Source: Streptomyces xinghaiensis S187 (GTDB lineage Bacteria; Actinomycetota; Actinomycetes; Streptomycetales; Streptomycetaceae). From it: DNA of 64,000 nucleotides. Position 1 is the first letter of the stretch, and each line of letters starts with the position of its first letter. Below, in pieces: positions 59,517 through 64,000 of this stretch. The DNA lies in NCBI RefSeq assembly GCF_000220705.2, contig NZ_CP023202.1:1302001-1366000 (forward strand), in the 5' to 3' direction. The translations under genes were made by a program, and so were the position numbers. Below the pieces are notes generated by a model. The model had not been told where the DNA came from. It did not search any database and was given only the letters and a program-made list of their open reading frames with translations.

Positions 59517-60947
59517 TCAGCGGAGCCGCAGGGGCAGCCGGCGCAGGCCGCGTATCAGCAGTCCCGGGATCCAGGGGAGGTCCCCGGCGGGCCGGTCCGG
59601 GCCGAGGTCGAGCGCCAGGTCCGGGAAGCGTTCGAGGAGCCGGCGGATCGCGATCTGTCCCTCCATCCGGGCCAGCGGCGCGCCCAGGCAGAAGTGGATG
59701 CCGTGCCCGAACGCGAGGTGCCCGCCCGGCCGGCGGTGCAGGTCGAACCGGTCCGCCTCCGGGAAGCGCGCCGGGTCGCGGTCCGCCGCGGCGAGGGAGA
59801 TGACGACGGCCTGGCGGGCCGGGATGGTCACCCCGCCCACCTCGAGCGGCTCGCGGGAATAGCGGAAGGTGGAGTTCTCCACCGGCCCGTCCCAGCGGAG
59901 CGTCTCCTCCACCGCCCGCTCGGTCAGCGAGAGATCCGCCCGCAGCGCGGCGAGGCTGTCGGGGTGGCGGAGCAGCGCGTGCACGCCGTTCGTGATCAGG
60001 TTGACGGTCGTCTCATGGCCGGCGACGAGCAACAGGAAGGCCATGCCGACGAGTTCGTCCGGTGTCAGCCGGTCCCCGTCCTCGTCCGTGGTGCGGATCA
60101 GGCCGCTGAGGAGGTCGTCCCCGGAATGGCGCCGCTTCTCCTCGATCAGCCCCGCGAGGTACTCCCCCACCGCGTGCATCGCGGCTTCCCCCGCCTCGGG
60201 GCTGGTGGGGGCCACGACTTCATTGCTCCAGGCGCGGAACGACGCACGGTCGAGCGACGGCACCCCGAGCAGTTCGCAGATCACCGACATCGGCAGCGGG
60301 AACGCCAGCGCCTCGACGAGATCCGCCCGCCCGTCGGGCGCGGCCGCCATCGCGTCGAGCAGTTCACCGGTGATCTCCTCCACCCGCGGGCGCAGGGACT
60401 CCACCCGCCGCGAGGTGAACTCCCGGGCCACCAGCCGGCGCAGCCGCGTGTGGTCCGGCGGGTCGGAGTCCAGCATGTTGGCGTTGACCGGGGCGGCCCT
60501 GAACCTCAGGTCCGGTGCCGCGCGCCAGTCCTTGCTGAGCCGGGGGTCGGCCAGCGCGGCACGGCCCTCCTCATGGCCGACGATCAGCCAGACCACATTC
60601 TGCTCGTCGACGCGCACCCTGTGGGCCGGGCCCCGGTCGCGCAGTTCCGCGTAGACGGAGTAGGGGTCGACGGTGAAGCGGTCGCCATAGGCGGTGAGAT
60701 CGATGATCGGGGAGTCCGGCGTGCCGGAGGTGTCCGGTGCGTCCGGTGAGCTCAGGGCTTCCGGCGGGCTCTGCGGGTCCTGCGCGTCCTGCGCGTCCGG
60801 TGATCCGGGGGCGGCCGGCACGGGGCGGTCCCGCACTCCCGCTCGCGGGCCTGCCTGCACATCCGTCGGCGCGGAGGGCGGCTCCGGCTGTCCGGATGTC
60901 CGTCCTCGCGCCGGTTCGGCTAACCGCGCCTCGGTCTGCTCCGCCAT
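59517..60947 (-). CDS. Cytochrome P450
   Basis: A 476-residue bacterial P450, longer than usual (about 400) because of an 80-residue low-complexity N-terminal extension. GAGGAG six bases before the ATG supports this start. Conserved sites: the I-helix LLLVAGHETTVNLI (oxygen activation), ExxR in VEETLRWDGP, and the heme loop AFGHGIHFCLGAPLARME with the thiolate Cys420. The N-terminal VDPYSVYAELRDRGP and SDPPDHTRLRRLV are typical of CYP105/107-like Streptomyces enzymes. No ferredoxin gene is adjacent. The substrate is unknown. Confidence 0.93.
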   Translation of the reverse strand: MAEQTEARLAEPARGRTSGQPEPPSAPTDVQAGPRAGVRDRPVPAAPGSPDAQDAQDPQSPPEALSSPDAPDTSGTPDSPIIDLTAYGDRFTVDPYSVYAELRDRGPAHRVRVDEQNVVWLIVGHEEGRAALADPRLSKDWRAAPDLRFRAAPVNANMLDSDPPDHTRLRRLVAREFTSRRVESLRPRVEEITGELLDAMAAAPDGRADLVEALAFPLPMSVICELLGVPSLDRASFRAWSNEVVAPTSPEAGEAAMHAVGEYLAGLIEEKRRHSGDDLLSGLIRTTDEDGDRLTPDELVGMAFLLLVAGHETTVNLITNGVHALLRHPDSLAALRADLSLTERAVEETLRWDGPVENSTFRYSREPLEVGGVTIPARQAVVISLAAADRDPARFPEADRFDLHRRPGGHLAFGHGIHFCLGAPLARMEGQIAIRRLLERFPDLALDLGPDRPAGDLPWIPGLLIRGLRRLPLRLR

Positions 60948-61334
60948 CTGCCGCTCCTCTGGCCTTGGTGTCCGGCCCCGGATCCGGGCCCGGCTTGGTG
61001 TGCGTGACCGCGTTCGTGTGCTTTTTCCTCCCCAGCCCGCGGCGCCTTCCGTGACCACGTCGCCGTTCGGGCACGGAAGCGCCATGGACCGGACTACGGA
61101 AAGCCTACGAGCCGTACCGGCGGCCGGGCGTCGGCCCAACGGGGGAGGTTGCCCCCACCGGTCCTTCACGGGCAGTACGGCCCGTACGGCGGGTGCGGTA
61201 GGTCTGCGGACGGCAGAGCGGGGGCCGGCAGCAGGCCGGACACCCGTGCGCGGGGCGGGAGCCGGCGGCCGACGCGCCTCGCCCGACGCTCCGGGCACCC
61301 GGTGCTCCGGCTCCGGGAGGGCCGCCGCCCCGGT
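60948..61334. other. Intergenic region upstream of the P450 gene
   Basis: No gene or strong repeat is seen in these 387 bp. A short T-rich run (CTTTTTCC near 61020) stands out in the GC-rich background, but no convincing promoter pair for the P450 gene could be placed. Confidence 0.35.
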
Positions 61335-61973
61335 CTATCCGGTTCCCGGCGGGGCCGCCTCGGCCAGGCGCCGCAGCAGGTCGTGGACGCGTTCGAAGAC
61401 GGTCGCCCGGTCGCCCTCGGTGAGCGCGGAGCCCATGCCGCAGGCCACCGCTCCCGCGGCGATCCACTCCGGGGCGCTCTCCACCGTCACGCCGCCGGTG
61501 GGCAGCAGCGGCGCCTGCGGAAGCGCGGCCCGCACGTCCGCCAGCCAGCGCGGCGAGTGGCCGGAGGCCGGGAAGAGTCCGAGGGCGTCGGCGCCCAGCT
61601 CCAGGGCGCGCACCATCTCGGTGGGGGTGGCGACGCCGGGGAAGACGGGGACACCGTAGCGGTGTCCCGTGCGGATCACTTCCGGTTCGAGGCTCGGGGA
61701 GACGAGGAACCGGGCGCCCGCGCCGACGGCGGCCCGGGCCGCCTCGCCGTCCAGGACGGTTCCGGCGCCGACCACCGCGTCGTCCCCCAGTTCGAGGGTG
61801 AGGGTGGTGACGGCTTCCAGGGCGAAGGGGGTGGTCAGCGAGATCTCCAGGCCGGTCACGCCCGCGGAGACGAGGGTCTCCGCCAGGACGGCCGCCCGGT
61901 CGTAGCTGTCGGCCCGGACGATGGCGAGGAGGCGTTGCGCCAGCACGGCGCGGGTGATCTCCCAGCGGTACAC
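61335..61973 (-). CDS. KDPG/KHG aldolase (Eda) family protein lacking the Schiff-base lysine
   Basis: A 212-residue (beta/alpha)8 protein of Eda length. Family strands are clear: LLAIVRADSYDRA (Arg20), GLEISLTTP (Glu43, the catalytic acid/base), VVGAGTVLD, FLVSPSLEPEVI, VPVFPGVATPTE and LLPTGGVT. But the strand that should read K-x-F-P reads ADALGLFPAS, with Gly132 where E. coli Eda has Lys133, the residue that forms the enamine with pyruvate. The DNA there is a clear GGA codon. It is either inactive, catalytically altered or specialised. It lies near an AllR-like regulator. Confidence 0.8.
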   Translation of the reverse strand: MYRWEITRAVLAQRLLAIVRADSYDRAAVLAETLVSAGVTGLEISLTTPFALEAVTTLTLELGDDAVVGAGTVLDGEAARAAVGAGARFLVSPSLEPEVIRTGHRYGVPVFPGVATPTEMVRALELGADALGLFPASGHSPRWLADVRAALPQAPLLPTGGVTVESAPEWIAAGAVACGMGSALTEGDRATVFERVHDLLRRLAEAAPPGTG

Positions 61974-62475
61974 GGCGGTCTCCTGCCCTTCCTCGGTCGT
62001 GCCCTCGGATGTGGGGCGACGGACGTCCGGACCGGCCCCGAGCGGTCACCGGCGCGCGGAGCCCGGGCAGCCGGCGAAGCCTGCCAACGCGCTGTCGCGG
62101 GCGGCCGCCGTCGGCAGTCCCTCCGTATCGGTGGCGGTCTCGCCGCCGCTCGGCCGGGACGGACGCGCACCGCCCTCCCGGTACGTTCTGCCCGGCGCCG
62201 TGCGCACCGTGCGTTCCGCCCGCCGTGACGGCCGGTGCCGAAGGGCGGCTCCAGGCGCCTCCGAGGGCGCAGTGGCGCACGGCACGGCGCACCCGCGCCG
62301 GGCGAATACCCGCCCCCTCACGGCGCACACCCCCACCGTCGCGATCAGGACAGCATCAGGACAGCACCGCCGGGGCGCCCGGGGAAGGCTCCGCCAGCCC
62401 ACCCCACCCAGCGCTGGCCCGGGCCCGGGGCTGACCCCGGTGGTGGCACCGGACCGGAGCTGCGACGCTGAGGAC
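61974..62475. other. Divergent intergenic region upstream of the Eda-like and SRPBCC genes
   Basis: No credible gene is seen in these 502 bp. ATCAGGACAGC is repeated twice in perfect tandem (62344-62365). Promoters for both flanking genes must lie here but are not obvious. Confidence 0.4.
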
Positions 62476-63156
62476 ATGAACGGACACCGGCCCGGGAGCC
62501 GACGCCTCCTCACCCGCGCCGTTCCCGCCGCGGCGGGGGCCGTCTACGGCGCCGTCGTACGGCCGCGGCTGCTGACCTGGGGCGCGACCCCGGAGGAAGC
62601 CGCCCGCGCCTACCCGGGCGACGACCTCGTCCCCGACGCCCACGCCTCGTCGACCATGGCCACGACTCTCCCGGCACCGCCCGCGGAAGTCTGGCCCTGG
62701 CTGGCGCAGATGGGCTGCGACCGCGGCGGCTGGTACAGCTGGGACCGGCTGGACAACGGCGGACGGCCGAGCGCCGAACGCATCGTCCCGGAATGGCAGC
62801 ATCTGGAGGTGGGGCAGCGCCTGGCTTCCGTGCCCAGCGGCCACGCGTGGTTCACGGTGGCGGTGCTGGCGCCGGAGAGCACGCTGGTCCTGCGCGCCCA
62901 GTTGGAACTGCCGTCCGGACGCCCCTTCGACGCCCGGTACGAACCGCTGCCCCGCGCGTACGTCGATGCCGTCTGGGGGTTCCATCTCCGCCCGGTGCCC
63001 GGTGACCGGACCCGCGTGGTCGTCCGCACGCGGGGCCGTGGCCGCCCCCGAGCGCTCATGCGGATCATGGACGTGCTGTACAACGAGCCCGCGCATCTGA
63101 TCATGCAGACCCGCCAGTTCCGGAATCTGCGGGACCGCGTCGGCGGGATGATCTGA
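62476..63156 (+). CDS. SRPBCC family protein with an N-terminal extension
   Basis: A 226-residue protein. The first 50 residues are basic with a weakly hydrophobic part (RAVPAAAGAVYGAVVRPRLL), possibly a membrane-associated helix. The rest is a Bet v1-like domain: ASSTMATTLPAPPAEVWPWL, then QMGCDRGGWYSWDRLDN, a typical stretch of this subgroup, and VVRTRGRGRPRALMRIMDVL near the end. It may bind a hydrophobic ligand. GAGG lies close to the ATG. It is probably monocistronic; a hairpin follows at 63280. Confidence 0.8.
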   Translation: MNGHRPGSRRLLTRAVPAAAGAVYGAVVRPRLLTWGATPEEAARAYPGDDLVPDAHASSTMATTLPAPPAEVWPWLAQMGCDRGGWYSWDRLDNGGRPSAERIVPEWQHLEVGQRLASVPSGHAWFTVAVLAPESTLVLRAQLELPSGRPFDARYEPLPRAYVDAVWGFHLRPVPGDRTRVVVRTRGRGRPRALMRIMDVLYNEPAHLIMQTRQFRNLRDRVGGMI

Positions 63157-63279
63157 GCACACGCGCCGCCCCTCGACGAACCGGCACCGGACGAGGACCC
63201 GGCGGGGGGCGCAGTCCCGGCATCGGGCGGGGACATGACGGCGGACGTGTCTCACCCGCGTGCGTCCGGACCGCGGTGC

Positions 63280-63308
63280 GGCGGCCGCCCCTGGGGAGGG
63301 CGGCCGCC
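63280..63308 (+). terminator. 11-bp perfect hairpin in the gap before the IclR gene
   Basis: GGCGGCCGCCC (63280-63290) pairs perfectly with 63298-63308 around a seven-base loop, 124 bases after the SRPBCC stop. The remainder of the 63157-63620 gap shows no gene; it should contain the IclR promoter. Confidence 0.55.
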
Positions 63309-63620
63309 ACCACGTGGGGGGCACCATGGGGGGATCCGCGAGTCCCAGCCTGACGCGCGTAGAGAGCCTCCTCAACCACACATGGCGGATGTTCGCACGG
63401 CATTCACAGGACCCGCACGAAGATCACGTCACGTCCGCGTCCGACGGCTGCCGCCGGCCCGCCCACCCGCAGCGCGTCAACCGCAGCCCGCCGCAGCCCG
63501 CGGCCGGGGCCCGCGCGCGGAAAGAACCTGCGAAACGGCCCGGTAGGCTGCAGACACCGGTCCGCCGCTCCGCCCGTACCCGCAGGCCGACCGGCCCCAC
63601 CCGCCCCGAAAGGATGCGAT

Positions 63621-64000
63621 GTGCCGCCGTCCAGCGACAGGACCACCGCAGCCACCAGGCCGGCCAACGGCTCCAGTGGCGTGCAGTCCCTCGAACGGGC
63701 CTTTGACCTGCTCGAACGGATGGCGGACGCAGGCGGCTCCGTCGGTCTCAGCGAACTGTCCGGCAGCAGCGGCCTGCCCCTCCCGACCATCCACCGGTTG
63801 ATGCGGACCCTCGTGGCCTGCGGCTACGTCCGCCAGCAGCCGAACCGCCGCTACGCCCTCGGCCCCCGGCTCATCCGCCTCGGCGAGAGCTCGGCCCGCC
63901 TGCTCGGCACCTGGGCCCGGCCGCATCTCGCCCGGCTCGTGGAGGAGACCGGGGAGACGGCGAACATGGCGCTGCTCGACGGCGACGAGGTCGTCTACGT
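63621..64000 (+). CDS. allR: IclR family regulator, AllR-like, cut by the window end
   Basis: The first 126 residues or so of an IclR protein, beginning at GTG 63621 with GAAAGGA six bases upstream. The winged HTH is GVQSLERAFDLLERMADAGG, then LSELSGSSGLPLPTIHRLMR and RRYALGPRLIRLGESS; the effector domain begins RPHLARLVEETGETANMALL. This is very close to what I recall of Streptomyces AllR, the repressor of allantoin/ureide catabolism that responds to allantoate or glyoxylate-related ligands. The allantoinase and allantoicase genes would lie beyond the window. The symbol is from memory of the sequence only. Confidence 0.7.
   Translation, partial: MPPSSDRTTAATRPANGSSGVQSLERAFDLLERMADAGGSVGLSELSGSSGLPLPTIHRLMRTLVACGYVRQQPNRRYALGPRLIRLGESSARLLGTWARPHLARLVEETGETANMALLDGDEVVY

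Noticed and set aside
8293..60947. A secondary-metabolite gene cluster, suggested by the phosphopantetheinyl transferase, P450, methyltransferase and ccr genes
   Set aside because: The genes are far apart, in separate transcription units, with no polyketide synthase, nonribosomal synthetase or terpene gene. ccr belongs to central ethylmalonyl-CoA metabolism.
63260..63706. A 148-codon open frame before and into the IclR gene
   Set aside because: It runs out of frame into the IclR coding region, and its translation is Arg/Pro/His-rich without motifs. The IclR frame starting at 63621 is unmistakable.
1..64000. tRNA, rRNA, CRISPR arrays, insertion sequences or phage genes
   Set aside because: No T-loop-type GTTCGAATC in a cloverleaf context, no regularly spaced repeats with unique spacers, and no transposase or integrase motifs were found on either strand.

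Overview
The window is high-GC actinobacterial DNA and almost certainly comes from a Streptomyces chromosome. The evidence is the very high third-position GC, frequent GTG starts, GGAGG-type ribosome sites, F420-type and mycobacterial-type protein families, and the ethylmalonyl-CoA gene order familiar from S. coelicolor. I see no rRNA, tRNA, CRISPR array, insertion sequence, prophage or biosynthetic gene cluster. The region reads as ordinary chromosome with dense, mostly short transcription units.

Layout. 1-3.9 kb: a 5'-truncated Rv2629/Balon-like hibernation factor, a DUF2795 protein, a CBS-pair protein and a PAP2/diacylglycerol-kinase fusion, a small block resembling the mycobacterial dormancy neighbourhood. 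4-9.1 kb: methyltransferase plus VOC protein behind a palindromic operator, then leftward genes for a quinone-type oxidoreductase, an arginase-like protein with altered metal ligands, a GNAT acetyltransferase and an Sfp-type phosphopantetheinyl transferase. 9.3-14.8 kb: peptidases (S9, M20, M55) and an SRPBCC protein. 14.9-17.6 kb: an Rv2578c-type radical SAM protein under a probable LexA box, a peptidoglycan-binding membrane protein and a HEAT-repeat protein.

18.3-27.6 kb is the best-defined block: the ethylmalonyl-CoA pathway. It holds a tandem-duplicated 3-hydroxyacyl-CoA dehydrogenase, a TetR regulator, ccr, ecm, a CitE-like malyl-CoA lyase, a MaoC hydratase and methylsuccinyl-CoA dehydrogenase. 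Together they take acetoacetyl-CoA to glyoxylate plus propionyl-CoA and make ethylmalonyl-CoA and methylmalonyl-CoA precursors. It is followed by psd and pssA (phosphatidylethanolamine synthesis) and an 18-bp hairpin terminator.

29.3-42.1 kb: glycerate kinase, Nudix hydrolase, an alkylation-repair pair (Ada/AlkA fusion and ogt), a two-gene HTH/Clp-N operon with duplicated palindromes and an apparently leaderless promoter, a carotenoid-type FAD oxidoreductase, an inositol-phosphatase-like enzyme, a class III aminotransferase with a long structured leader, an unknown 514-residue protein and an F420/PPOX protein. 42.3-53 kb: secreted or anchored gamma-glutamyltransferase, CocE-type esterase and SGNH hydrolase, with xthA, a metallo-beta-lactamase-fold protein and a pcaD-pcaC fusion.

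53-59.4 kb is a leftward sugar-ABC operon (lipoprotein, permease, ATPase) followed by a ROK kinase and a membrane protein, with a HutC-type GntR regulator upstream. 59.5-64 kb: a cytochrome P450, an Eda-like aldolase lacking the Schiff-base lysine, an SRPBCC protein, and the start of an IclR regulator closely resembling AllR (ureide catabolism), cut by the window end. All functional assignments come from reading motifs and from family knowledge; no database search was run.
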